Shown here: piece after piece, positions 1 to 10,889 of the stretch | Layout: each line of letters begins with the position of its first letter | Position numbering within the stretch: the first letter of the stretch is position 1 | NCBI GenBank assembly: GCA_028671895.1 | Contig: CM053796.1 | Span: 39,926,860 to 39,990,859, forward strand | DNA from: Oenanthe sinensis | Taxonomy: Eukaryota; Streptophyta; Magnoliopsida; Apiales; Apiaceae | Length of the DNA stretch: 64,000 nucleotides | Reading direction: 5' to 3' | Made by a program: the position numbers and the translations under genes | The notes under the pieces: model-generated | Told to the model about the DNA's origin: nothing | Seen by the model: the letters and a program-made list of their open reading frames with translations, nothing else | The model's database searches: none

Positions 1-1134
1 AGTCAAGAATAAAGTCTGTTAGAAGATTCAAGTTGAATCATGCAACAAGACAAAGAAGACTTATTGGAGAAATAATGAATACAGTTTGAGAATTCGACTA
101 AGGCAATTGCTCATTCGAGAAGTCACCCATTCGAGAAGTCAGAATTATGCAACTGGTCGAGAAGTTTCAAAACACACTCATTGGCTCAGTATTCGATCGA
201 GAAGTCATCCATTCGAGAAGTCAAGATATTGAAGTCAATCGAGTAGTGTGAAATGATACACATTCGAGAAGTCCAGAAAATTAATTCGAGAAGTTAGCAA
301 AAGGAGCATTCGAGAAGTGGTAAAGCTGAGCCAATCGAGAAGTCACAGTTTCAAGTATTCATTCGAGAAGTCTAGTCTAATCAAGAAGTCATCAAATATA
401 GTATGCGATCGAGAAGTCTAAGCATTCGAGAAGTCAATCATTCAAGGACTAATCGAGAAGTCGCAGCTAGTACTCAATCAAGAAGTCAACCACTATGAAT
501 TCTCAAATAAATTTCAACAGAGTACTCGACTGTTCCAAGGAGCTATTTTCAAGGAGAATTACAGAAGAACAAGACAAATAATTTACAGCTCTGTCTTTGC
601 AGGACAAGTCAAGCCTGTGAAGATATAAACAAGTCTACAATGAAGCTGAGAAGATAGTCAAGACAAATGACAGAAGATATAAGGCTGTACATAGCAGACT
701 GTCACAACAGTGTTAGCTAGAAATAGATATTAGTCAAATGTAAAGTATGTCTTGTCTATTTCTAGTTTTAGCTAAACTGTCTTATGTGAGCATGTGCACA
801 GGACATGTTGTCTATATATTTTATGCACAGCCACATTTGAAAGTATCTTTAATTCATTACATTGATTATTAACACTTTGTAATCTTCCTAGAACAAGAAG
901 CTGAAATTTAAGTTGAATTTTAGATTGTAGAAAAGATTCATTCTAATACAATTAGATTGAAAGTTACATCTTGTGTTTACTTTACTGTTATATGATTTGA
1001 TAAACATTTGACTTGTTTAAGATTCAATCTATCAAATAGTTCATCAAAGTTTTCTTTAAATCAAAGGAGTGTAAAAAGGTTGAAGTATACATTCACCCCC
1101 TCTCTGTAAACTTCTGGACTCCAAATTCCTAACA
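1..1134. mobile_element. 3' part of an LTR-retrotransposon end (LTR fragment), cut by the window edge
   Basis: The segment ends in a stretch with a CACCCCCTCTCTG motif, as found near the ends of many plant copia LTRs, and finishes at CTAACA (1134), matching the usual CA terminus. Positions 100-492 hold a degenerate array of the decamer TCGAGAAGTC. No long open frame is present. The left end and its target-site copy lie outside the window, so orientation and family are not proven. The call rests on the terminal motif and the non-coding, internally repetitive character. Confidence 0.5.
100..492. repeat. degenerate TCGAGAAGTC short-repeat array
   Basis: About sixteen copies of a core TCGAGAAGTC, mostly preceded by AT or AA, lie at irregular spacing (roughly 13-30 bases). 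Variants carry single changes such as TCAAGAAGTC or TCGAGAAGTT. Copies appear near 115, 132, 157, 194, 211, 262, 284, 309, 333, 361, 379, 407, 424, 452 and 476. The irregular spacing argues against a simple satellite. It lies in what looks like an LTR. Confidence 0.85.
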
Positions 1135-2488
1135 ATAATACGGGTCTTAACTATATACATATCTATATTAACAAAAATTTACATCTTAAGCCCAATTATA
1201 TATTTATAACAAGAGTCAAAATTATATAATTTTACTTATTATAATATTATCCTTAAATATATATATATCTACATTAACTAAAATTTTATTAGACCCAATT
1301 ATATTTATTATAACACGGTTCCATATTATAACATATTTATATTAAATAGAATAAATTTATATAAAATAAGAGAACATATAATATTAACATAAATTCTTAA
1401 TATTATAAAATTTTATATTAAATATCAATAAATAAAATAAATAAATAAATCGATTATCTAAATATTAGTTATCATGTGCTTCGCAAAGATTAAATTTTTT
1501 GGTCCAATGTAAATTATAGAAAATATCATAACCGTTCAATTTTAGATGAACCATAAAAACGATCTTAACAATTCAATTTTAATAAAAAAAATTAAAAATA
1601 TATATATCATATATATAACTCTAACCCCCGGTAATCCTCATTTTATACAATTCCTCACAAATAATATTATATTATATTTAAATTATATTCTATGTTTTCT
1701 ATTTTAAGAATCCTACTTATCTTATAATTTTTATTTAATATATCATGAAAATTTATGAATATTAATATATAAATATCATTGTATAATAAAATACAATTCT
1801 AACCCCGATAGTCCTCATTTTATACAACTACTCATGGGTAATATTATATTATATTAATATAAATTCTCAATATTATAAAATTTTATAATAAATATCAATA
1901 AAAAATAAAATAAAAAATAAAATCACCTAAATATTAGTTATTCATCCCGTGCTTTACACGGATTATAAGCTTTTATATATATATATATTTCTGAATTAAG
2001 TGTTTTGCTAAAAAAGAAATGACACTTTTAATCACAATTTGGGAATAAAATACCCAAAATATCACTAATAAATAAATCGGTTCTCTATATCACACAATAA
2101 CGTGACTTAAACGTTATTGATTTTTACATACATCCCTATTTCCTTGTAATTTTTTTAAGCAACGCATCTTCATGATGTGTATTTCTTTTCTTTTTTCAAA
2201 ATCCAACTTTAACATGCATTTTTTTATTTTATTTTTTGAAATTTAGTATAAATGTAATATAAAATTGCATTTTTTAATAATAAAAAGGGTCATTTTTGTG
2301 AATAGTGATATTCTAGGTCATTATCTCCTAAATTGTGATAGGAATAGTCATTACCCAAATAATAGAGTTGAAACTTAAAAGGATAATTGTAAATCTATAA
2401 ATAGCTGATACATAAATTTGAGTGAAATTTTTATATTTTGTTATAACAAATATAACAAAAACAAGGATAAATGATAGGTAAAATTTAA
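1135..2488. repeat. AT-rich gene-free stretch with internally duplicated, possibly Helitron-derived segments
   Basis: No gene is visible. Two segments recur: the stretch at 1381-1500 resembles 1861-1975, and the stretch at 1617-1670 resembles 1797-1850 (both with TCCTCATTTTATACAA). Near 1945-1963 is a CCGTG/CACGG hairpin (CCCGTGCTTTACACGG), and a weaker cognate sits near 1475. Such hairpins close to an element end are typical of plant Helitrons, but I see no clear CTRR end or TC start, so the assignment is tentative. Confidence 0.35.
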
Positions 2489-2490
2489 TA

Positions 2491-2717
2491 CTCCCTCCGT
2501 CCCAAATTACTTGTCAACTTTGACTTTTATGCGTAGTTTAAGGTGAATTGATCGCATAGTTATATAATTTAAAAAAAAATTTGTGAATAAAAATTCAAAT
2601 GTTAAATTTTTATTCACAAAAAGAAAATTTAAAAAAAAATTTATATAACTATGCGGTCAATGCACCTTAAATTACATGTAAAAGTCAAAGAGGACGAGTA
2701 ATTTGGAACGAAGAGAG
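2491..2717. mobile_element. Stowaway-type MITE (Tc1/mariner-like)
   Basis: The left end reads CTCCCTCCGTCCCAAATTAC and the right end is its imperfect inverted copy, ending near GGAACGAAGAGAG. A TA dinucleotide flanks both sides (2489-2490 and 2718-2719), as expected for Stowaway. The inverted similarity runs through most of the 227 bp, so the element can fold into one long hairpin. It is non-coding and would depend on a mariner-like transposase in trans. Confidence 0.85.
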
Positions 2718-2719
2718 TA

Positions 2720-3395
2720 TTAATATAGCATACATAAAAGAAAACGGGGCCCAATACTATGAAAAATACAATATTTAATTAAGATCAATGTACCCCAAAA
2801 GTTATTCCAATTTTTTTTTACCAAATGACGAATGACATATGATTTGTTTTAATTCGTGAACGCATATATGCATGCGGGGTCTCATATTATTATATGAACA
2901 TTACCAATTACACACAAGACAACTCAGCATTTGGAACAATTTTTGGGATAATTTTTGGGTACCTAACATTTTTCTTCAATTAATTACTGCATAATCCATG
3001 AATCAGAGTCATAAATTTTTTTTGAAGGGAATTCAATAATGAAAAGTCAAAGGACATCTTTAAAAAAATCGAGTCGAACAAACATAAAATAGACCATATC
3101 GCTGATTAATTTGGTCTTCTTAGAAATACAATCAAACGATTTGTTGAAGTTGATATATATACATTTACCCGCTGCGTCACAACCGCTATCGACCATAAAT
3201 GCAATCCCGTAAAAAAAACTTTTATCACTAAATCAAAACTTTGAAAATCATGCAGATCTAACATCTCGGACATTAAATTACATTAAAACACATCAAACTC
3301 TCACAAGGAGAGAGTTAAACAAACCCAAATAAATTGGAACAACTCTCACCAAAAATAGATTTAATTAACAACACAAACAATCTAAAAAGGCAGAA
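2720..3395. other. gene-free AT-rich stretch
   Basis: I see no coding region, RNA gene or clear repeat boundary here. The sequence is AT-rich intergenic DNA between a MITE and a solo LTR. Confidence 0.5.
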
Positions 3396-3400
3396 ATTCT

Positions 3401-3919
3401 TGCCCAGTAAGGAAGATTATTGAAAAATAAGAGCAAAATAAAGGAAAAGAAGAGATTTGGGGTTTTCCACATGTAAAAATCAATGAAAGCTTAATTAATT
3501 AATTATTAATTTTGGAATTAGTATTAATTATAATTGGATTATAATTAGAAAACTTATTCCTCTCTCTATATAATCTCTTTATGGGCTGATTTAATGAGAG
3601 AAATATATTTACTAAAACCCTAGCCGTTTTGAGAAAAGAGGAAGATAGAGAGAGAGAAGCAGTTTTCGGGTGCTAGTACACATCAATCTTTCATGAAAAG
3701 TGTTCGTGTGGATACCGTTAGAGAACAGTTCTTGAAGCAAAGGACTACTGTGATTCATCAAGCAAGATCTCCGTTGAGTTCGTGAAAGTCAAGACCAGAA
3801 AATGTATAATTCTGTTTCACCATAATCTGTCAATCTTATACATGATCTTGCGTTAGGGTTCCGAAATTTTTTGTTATATTTACGTTAATCCGCTGCGTTT
3901 TATGCGTCGGAACCCAACA
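3401..3919. mobile_element. solo LTR of a copia-type retrotransposon
   Basis: The segment starts TGCCCAGTAAGG, ends GGAACCCAACA, and is bounded by a direct 5-bp duplication ATTCT (3396-3400 and 3920-3924). TG...CA termini plus a 5-bp duplication mark an LTR. No internal region or second LTR follows, so it is a solo LTR left by recombination between two LTRs. A GA-rich tract lies near 3640-3660, and the last 40 bases contain CGCTGCGTTTTATGCGTCGG, a sequence type seen at plant copia LTR ends. Confidence 0.8.
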
Positions 3920-3970
3920 ATTCTGAGTAGAGAAAAAGAAAAGTAGAGTCATAAGTTGTTATGTATATTA

Positions 3971-4225
3971 CTACCTCCGTCCCAAATTAACTGTTTTGTT
4001 TGAATTTTTGTGATCAAATTGACTACACTTTGATTGTAATTTATAAATTATTCGTTTACAATTTTAAAATACTAAAGATTACATTTTAAAATAGATTATA
4101 TATATTTTCTAATGATATAATTTTTATAATTTTTTCAGTTATATAATAGATGTAATTTTCAGTAAAAATTTGATCAGTTAGACTAAAAAAAGTCAAACAA
4201 GACAAATAAATTGGGACCAATGGAG
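3971..4225. mobile_element. Stowaway-type MITE
   Basis: It begins CTACCTCCGTCCCAAATTAA and ends with the imperfect inverted copy TTGGGACCAATGGAG, with TA on both sides (3969-3970 and 4226-4227). The length is 255 bp, there is no coding capacity, and the interior is strongly AT-rich. Confidence 0.85.
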
Positions 4226-4227
4226 TA

Positions 4228-6145
4228 ATTATTATAAAATGAATGCCTAAATGTTGTAAAAGTATTTAACTTGAAATTTTTAACACGGGACTAAAGAAAA
4301 GAAGAATTTTAAAACATGGGGCGTCAGGTGAAGTCTTAAAAGCATATAAATCCAATAGGTTCATCTGTTTAATATTCTTTAAATTAGATATAACCTGAAC
4401 AAAACCATTTTTATATCTTTTTTAGTAGCTAGGCGGCCTGGTTATTATGTTACTATTATACATTTTGAAATGGTATAAATTGAGAGAGTAACACTGCAAT
4501 TGTTCGTCTAAATAAATGAAAGACAAGAGTGAGTGAGTTACTTTACTCATCCTGCCATCTGACTATGCCTGTGGATCATCTACGCCCATGTATGTATAAT
4601 GTATCTGATCCTTATGATGGCAAAAGTAGAGAGTACTGTGTGTTTTTGTGTGTGTTTTTATACTTATGATTTTTGTTTTTGTGTGTTTGTATTTTTTTTC
4701 CGTTGAGAGGGACGAGTCTGTGTCCCTTAACCATTCAACTATGGCACTGAAAATCATGGCGTCTTTATAAGCATTTATAGCCAATCACTGCCTCTCATCC
4801 TCATTTACCGATACATATCTCTGTACACAGAATATATGTATGTCCATGTGTATGTATATTTTATTTATATGCTTCAATTTAGCAACAATGTAATAATGCA
4901 ATGCCTCCGTCCTTGACCCTACATTTCCTCTTAAGATTACATTGATGCACTCTCATTTATTCTCATTATCCTTATTTAAGATGACAAAAGTAGGTTTCAG
5001 ATTTCACATGAGTATGTTTTTTTGCTTTTCAAATATTCTCTTCCTGATTTTTTTATTACAAGTAACATGTATCTATAATTATATATACACACATCTTTTT
5101 TTATATACAAAAATTGTCTTTATTTTAATAGAAGTATAAGTTAGTGCTACAAATTAATCACTAAAATTTAACATGGATTAGTGCAATGCATGTTAAAAAC
5201 TCCTATATTTACAGAATCATCATCTCATTTTACTGTACTTTGAGCATTGCATGCATGCGGCTCTACATATATACGGCAGGTCACATAGGTGGCCCCGGTT
5301 TCAACAGTAAAGGTTGTGTTTGAATTTGTGATGACTCGAATCCACACTCCTGGTTTGTAGTAATTTCATATGCCTGGTATACAAATCCTATTTAAATATT
5401 TAGTATTTTATCATTGACATCCGAAAGGCTCATTCATTATGGTCAAATTCATGGAAATATTCTTTTAACATTTTTTCTTGGGAAAATATATATGTACCAG
5501 TCTGCATGGTGGTGATGGTTTCACAGTATTGTACTCGTATATTATTACAGGACGAATCCATATTTCATAATTATATCAATGCTTTAATAATGATAAATAT
5601 TGACTGCAGAATGTTGGTATATCGCTTCTCTCTTTGTATTTTCATCACAGAACAGTAAAACAAGGTATACATGTATATATGTAAACAGTTAACTATATAA
5701 TGTCTTGTTCATGTATGTTGTGCTACATTTACTACCTCTTCTTTCGTAAGAAGTAAGATATGTTTCACTCACGGACACTGTAAAAGATTGATTGCCGCTG
5801 AAATCTTACTAATTGTAAAGTTAGATAACAAATACCTAATATTTGATGTTTAAATTTTTTACATTTTTAAGAGTTTTGATTATATAATTAAAATTATTAT
5901 TTTTTAAATGTTCTTTTTATAATAAAAGTTTTAATTTAATATTTTTACTAAAAAAAAATTCTGTTACCAAACGGAGGAGTATCACTACATATTTGACAAA
6001 ATAAAGATAATAATCAAGAAATTTTAGTTACAACCCTCCACCATTCATCAAGGTATGGTTTGGAATCAACCAAGGCAAGATAGATACTTTACTTGCAATT
6101 AAACAAAAAGATTTAGAAAGAAAAGAATAAGTGATAATACTAATA
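4228..6145. other. gene-free stretch downstream of the IDD gene
   Basis: No supported gene. The short open frames at 4563-4784 and 4942-5139 have low-complexity, AT-driven translations and no recognisable domain. The last few hundred bases next to 6146 should include the 3' UTR of the minus-strand IDD gene; I cannot fix the polyadenylation site. Confidence 0.5.
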
Positions 6146-8299
6146 TTACAAATGGCCTTCACCTTGTGTGATAGCTGATGACATATAGCCCATTGCAAGA
6201 GAAGTTTGATCATCAGCAACATTATTAGCTGCAGTACCATTATTTCTTGGTTTTGCTGCTTGAAACTGTTGCTTACAAGCATGACATGTTATTTCCAACA
6301 GAGTGGAGCTAATTTTTTTTGTAGCTTGCTCCTTTAAAATCTGAGCCTTTTCTAGCTCAGCCTGTGCTGCTTGTCTTATTCTTTTAGCATTAGCAAACTC
6401 CATTTCCGCCAATTCAATCTGCCTCTTCCCTTGTTTCCTTGCTTCTTCTGCCAACGCCTTCTCCGCCATCGCTTTCTTTAATTCCTCATTTCCACCTAAT
6501 TCATCATTCTTTATGTTTTCATTGGTTCTAGTACTGCATGATGATGTTCCAATGGAGAGTTTCAAATGCGTAGAATCATTTTCATTGCGATTACTGTAAA
6601 ACGAACATGCTTGCACGTTTGATGATGATGGCAATAGTTGTAGTTCTAAGTTGTGTTGATGATCATGATCATGATCGGTAGGGGAACGATCAAGATTTTC
6701 TCGATCTGACCGTAGACGATCAGTAGGGCTAATATTTATTTTTGGAATCGAGAATGATGTCGACAATGCTGCGAAATTAGTAAAATTTGTTTCACTGGAA
6801 GGGCTGGTGCTGGAAGCTGTACGAGATGAGCATGCCTGTTGTTGCTGCAGTGTCACCTGTAGGTGATCGGGTCGGATTCTCCGAATATTACAGGCATCTT
6901 GGTGCTCAATGAAACTCTCAACTCTAAGATAAGACAAAATTTCAAAAAATGTAAGAATCAAATTAGAGTAATAATTCACAGAGATGATAGAGTCTAGATT
7001 ATAATGATGACGAGTAGCTCATGGCTTGAACTCTTTTTGGTATCTTTTAATGATGAAATTGTAGAATTAGTACAGTACTATTGCAAATAGCTTAGTCAAA
7101 AAATAATCAAAGCTTCCATATGTAGGGCTACCAATTAACTAACAAACAAACAAAATATTACTGTACTATAGAACAAGATGAGATTCGGATTATGACTAAT
7201 GCAATATTTTACTCAATCAATTAAGTATTTAAATTTTCAATTAGATACTAGCTACGAACTGACTTTAACTGATCAAAGTATAATTGTTTTTCCTGGTCAC
7301 AATCACAATACGCATGAGGTCATGGGAATTTCTTATTAGCACTACTACTGTAGGAATTTTTTGTTGGGTTTATCCAAATTTTACATTAAAAAAGTTTGAG
7401 AAAGCTGAAAAAAATTAATGCCTAAAGATGTAAACTTTCAAACAGATTTTAATGTACTCCTACTTTATGGGTATTTCTTGGGTTTCAGTGTTAATATATC
7501 AATGAATAAGTGAATGAATTAATTAAGAAGATATACATATGTATACACATATATTGGGGGGGGGGGGGGGGGGGGTAGATTAGCTAGGAACCTGGAAAAG
7601 ACACGACCACAGTCACAAGAATGGCCTCTGGTGCCACAAGTTTTAAGATGGGCCTTGTAATCAGATTGAACAGCATAGCCTTTAGAACACTTCTCACAAA
7701 CCCACTGTTTGTTATTGCTGTGTTTTCTTCGAAAGTGCTTTTTAATCCCCACAAGATCTCCAAGTGCGTGGCATGGATCATGGTGCAGGCAACTTGGTTC
7801 AGGGCACACAAACACCCTTTTTCTCACCTCTGGTGACTCTCTCTTTAGTAACTTCCATGGCACCTTGTGCCTCCTCCGGTGCATCTGGAGGTTCTGATCT
7901 CTTTGAAATCCTTGGTTGCAGATCTCACACACATATCTGTCTGATTCCAATAGTGTCTTTGGTGATAAGGAAACTACCTCAGCATCTGGATCTGCTATCA
8001 TTAACATGTAAACCTAATCAACAATACCATATATATAAATTTTTATATTTATTTAATTTATATGGTGCATATATATATGGATAAGCTAGGCAAACAGTCG
8101 AAAATCTTACCCTTCCCGGACCATGCTAAAGACATATATATTAACTATGTCTGATATGATATATCAAAAATATATAAGAAAAATTTTACGAACCTGGAGT
8201 ACCAGCAGGTCTTCTTTTTCTACGGGCATTTTCGGAGGAATTGGTGAAAGCATAAGAAGAAGAAGGGTCGGTAGAAGCAGTGGGGTTATTGTCTAACAT
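6146..8299 (-). CDS. SGR5/IDD15-like: INDETERMINATE-DOMAIN C2H2 zinc-finger transcription factor, SGR5/IDD15-like
   Basis: Three exons read on the minus strand: 8194-8299, 7592-7991 and 6146-6923. They join in frame to 427 residues with canonical GT-AG introns. Exon 1 carries a basic KRRPAG motif (nuclear localisation). Exon 2 starts with the IDD signature PDAEVVSLSP and encodes the ID domain: finger 1 (C57, C60, H73, H77), finger 2 (C98, C103, H121, H126), finger 3 (C134, C137, H150, C154) and the start of finger 4 (C161, C163), completed in exon 3 (H176, C180). Residues 315-372 form a charged, alanine-rich helix typical of the IDD14/15/16 subgroup. An EAR-like LELQL lies at 261-265. Arabidopsis SGR5 acts in shoot gravitropism; the same role here is inference. 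The start is the ATG giving the usual short N-terminus. Confidence 0.93.
7556..7575. repeat. G20 homopolymer in intron 2 of the IDD gene
   Basis: Twenty consecutive G on the plus strand, read as a C tract in the transcript, begin about 16 nt after the intron 2 donor (7591). Confidence 0.95.
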
Positions 8300-8486
8300 G
8301 GGGGCTAATTAACAACTTGATAGGTTTATTTTATTTTGTTTTTTTAAGGGTCTTCTGAGCTAAACCTGAAAAGCAAGAAGATGGTGGAAGAACAATCAAA
8401 TCTGATGTTGATCAAGTGGAAGAGCTATTGTTTGTTTCAGCTTTATTCACAGAAGGCCAGGAGGCACTAATGGTATATTAAGATAC

Positions 8487-8557
8487 ATATATATATATAT
8501 ATATATATATTGAGAGAAAGAGAGAGAGATCGAGAGAGAGTGAGAGAGAGAGAGAGA
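8487..8557. repeat. (AT)n and (GA)n microsatellites upstream of the IDD start
   Basis: An AT run at 8487-8510 is followed directly by an interrupted GA run (8512-8557), about 190-260 bases upstream of the IDD ATG, in the likely 5' UTR or core promoter. GA/CT stretches are common in plant 5' leaders and are known binding sites of BBR/BPC factors. Binding here is not shown by the sequence. Confidence 0.9.
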
Positions 8558-8599
8558 ATATTAAGAACTCAAGAAGCTAGATATAAGAATTGTTGAGGG

Positions 8600-8953
8600 A
8601 GAAAGAGGGAGATCGAGTGGATGGTTTGTGCAAAGAGTCAGCTTTCTTTTAAGCTTAATTAGCTTAGGGCTGCTTTAAAGCTTTTAGCTTTTTTCTCTCA
8701 ACTTTCTTGCTTTCTTTTCTTTCATTTGACCCCCACCTTGAGCAGGTAAGGTTGAGGCAAGTCTTCTTCTGTATAAAGCTAGCTAGCTAGCTTCAATTAG
8801 TGTGCTGTGTAGTGTTTTAGTGTGTATATGTGCTACCCAGCCCTTTCTGCTCATCCAGTCACTTCTTCTCACTACGACCCCACAACCCATTAGCTTGCCT
8901 TCCAGTTTCATAGAATTTTTTCTTCTTAAAATATATATTATCCATTCAAATTT

Positions 8954-9007
<54 letters not shown>

Positions 9008-9674
9008 GATTTATATATATTAAAATCAATTCATTCATTTAGTAGTTTTCATTAGAAATGAAAAATATTGTGATAAATGTAATATCCCACAAGTGAGTGG
9101 AGATGTGTTTATATAAGGATAAATTAATATATATTAAAATTAAATTTTTTGATTAATCTTATGTTTAAGTTGTGAGATTGAATAATTATGTTAAATCTAA
9201 GATAGTATATATTGAATAAAATATTCAATAGTTTTTTTTACGGATAATTGCTCATATTCGATGGGATAACACTGTATTTTAGAGATTTTTTTTAAAAAAA
9301 GGAAAGAAAGAAAAGATTTTTTTTTGAATAACAATAAGAATGATAATTTTTTAACTTATTTCATAGTGATTTTTTTGGAAGGAATAGAAAAAAACTGAAA
9401 GATTTAGGAAGAAATTATTTATATAATTTATCCCATTTTTTTTCTATTTTTGAATTTTTTTTAAAAAAAACTTATTTTCTCTTTGTTTTTTCACCGAAAC
9501 TCGGGAACATACCGAGAGAGACTACAATTTGAGTATGATTTTTTGTATTAGGCGCAGAAATGTGTGGGATGAACCTGAATGAAAGTTTCCGAATGTATCA
9601 AAATAGAGTAGTTGATTTTATTATAGTAGTTGATTTTATTATAGTGTTAAAGGTAATTTGGTTGCTGAATTATA
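8600..9674. repeat. IDD upstream region with a TA microsatellite; no gene
   Basis: A (TA)n tract spans 8959-9001. The rest is AT-rich, with homopolymer A and T runs. No open frame has a recognisable product. The part nearest 8600 is likely promoter of the minus-strand IDD gene; a TTTATA-like motif on that strand lies near 8772-8778 but cannot be called a TATA box with confidence. Confidence 0.6.
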
Positions 9675-10290
9675 GGTATCGTTTCAAATTCATAGTGTTT
9701 GGTTGAAAATTTTTAATTTTAAAACTCACACCTCAAACTCATAATATATAAGTTTCTGATACCACATGGGAGGTGGATATGAGATATGGTATGAGGAATC
9801 AAATTAAAAAATTATTATTATTATTATTATCATTGTTTATAAAATTAAAATAAAAAATTTATAATGATGTTGTTTAATACTTAATAAATAATATTGATTT
9901 CTTTTTCATATCAACTGTACATATTTTTTTATTTATTAAAAATTATATTGGGGGTGTTTGACTTAGTTTATAAGTAATATGTTACTTTTTTTAAAAAGTA
10001 TTTTCATATTTTTTTTAAAAAATTAATATTTATTTTAGAAATTTAAGACCAAATCTTATTTTCAAATTTGAAAATAAGTTACTTATTTTCACAAAAAGTA
10101 CATATATACCAACTTTTTCAGCTTATAAACTGCTTATAAGTCCAGACAAACGCGGCCATTAAATTAATAAATTCATTCCAACCAAAACATGATATCAAGA
10201 ATGATATTTCATCCCCAATTTGTCATACCACTTTAACTGGATATCTCATTCCACCTCGATACCACACCTGACCAAACGATAGTTTTAACG
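9675..10290. mobile_element. nested inverted-repeat elements: MITE within a larger MITE-like element
   Basis: The outer arms are inverted relatives. The left arm contains GATACCACATGGGAGGTGG and GATATGGTATGAGG, and the right arm (near 10215-10265) contains their reverse complements in altered form. Inside them, 9950-10158 has its own inverted ends: GGGTGTTTGACTTAG on the left and the complement of CCGCGTTTGTCTGGA on the right, each next to a TTATAAG motif. The inner ends resemble Harbinger/Tourist-like MITEs. Boundaries and target duplications are not resolved. Confidence 0.5.
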
Positions 10291-10440
10291 TGAGCAAATT
10301 GTTTGTTAGTTAAGGAGATGTATTTGATTTGCTTTATGGAATTAGCCCTTTCTTCTTTACCAAAATCTGAGTCTAACAATTATATACCAGTATACACTAC
10401 CGCCCCTCCCTGATCGATATTAATCAAGCTGTGCGTGTAT
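10291..10440. other. short gene-free spacer
   Basis: Intergenic sequence between two inverted-repeat elements; nothing recognisable. Confidence 0.4.
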
Positions 10441-10889
10441 GCTATGTTACTCCGACTCTTCTCTTTAGGTTGCCGTACCCGTGTCGGACACTTGTACACT
10501 CCGACACTCGGACACGACACTTATTTCGTGTCGGATCTTTTGACTAAAATGTGGACACTTTGACCAATTTAAAGATCAAATATGAGTCAAATTTACGATT
10601 CAAAATAAATATGTGAGAATAAAGAAAGAAGCAAGAATGAGATAAGGTTGGAGACGATGCCTAATTTGCAAAGTCCGGTACAATATCATGTTTAATTTGA
10701 ATTCTATTGTTACTTTTTGTTAAGATGTCTAACTTATCATACTTGTTATTAATATATTATGACGTGTCCCCGTACCCGTGTCTAAAAATAGGACAGTGTC
10801 CCTGTGTCCCCAATTTTCAGAGTTTCCAAATCCGACACATGGATATGTGTCGTGTCCGACACTCCGTATCCGAGTCAAAGTAACATAGC
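10441..10889. mobile_element. terminal-inverted-repeat element with GTGTCGGACAC motifs
   Basis: The left end GCTATGTTACTCCGACTC and the right end GAGTCAAAGTAACATAGC are inverted copies with two or three mismatches. Next to each arm lie repeated CGTGTCGGACAC/GTGTCCGACAC words and ACCCGTGTC motifs, so the ends can form an extended stem. The length is 449 bp and it has no coding capacity. Similar terminal sequences occur in MITE-like repeats of other dicots. I could not see a convincing target duplication, so the superfamily is open. Confidence 0.65.

Noticed and set aside
100..492. Repeat array that could suggest a CRISPR-like structure
   Set aside because: The repeats are short and irregularly spaced, with no fixed spacer length and no associated genes, in a plant LTR context.
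4563..4784. 73-codon minus-strand open frame as a small gene
   Set aside because: The translation is rich in K, T and H from microsatellite-like TTTTTGTGTG DNA, with no homology, and lies in gene-free DNA.
7621..8084. Plus-strand open frames over the zinc-finger exon
   Set aside because: They overlap a strongly supported IDD exon on the other strand and have no domain similarity.
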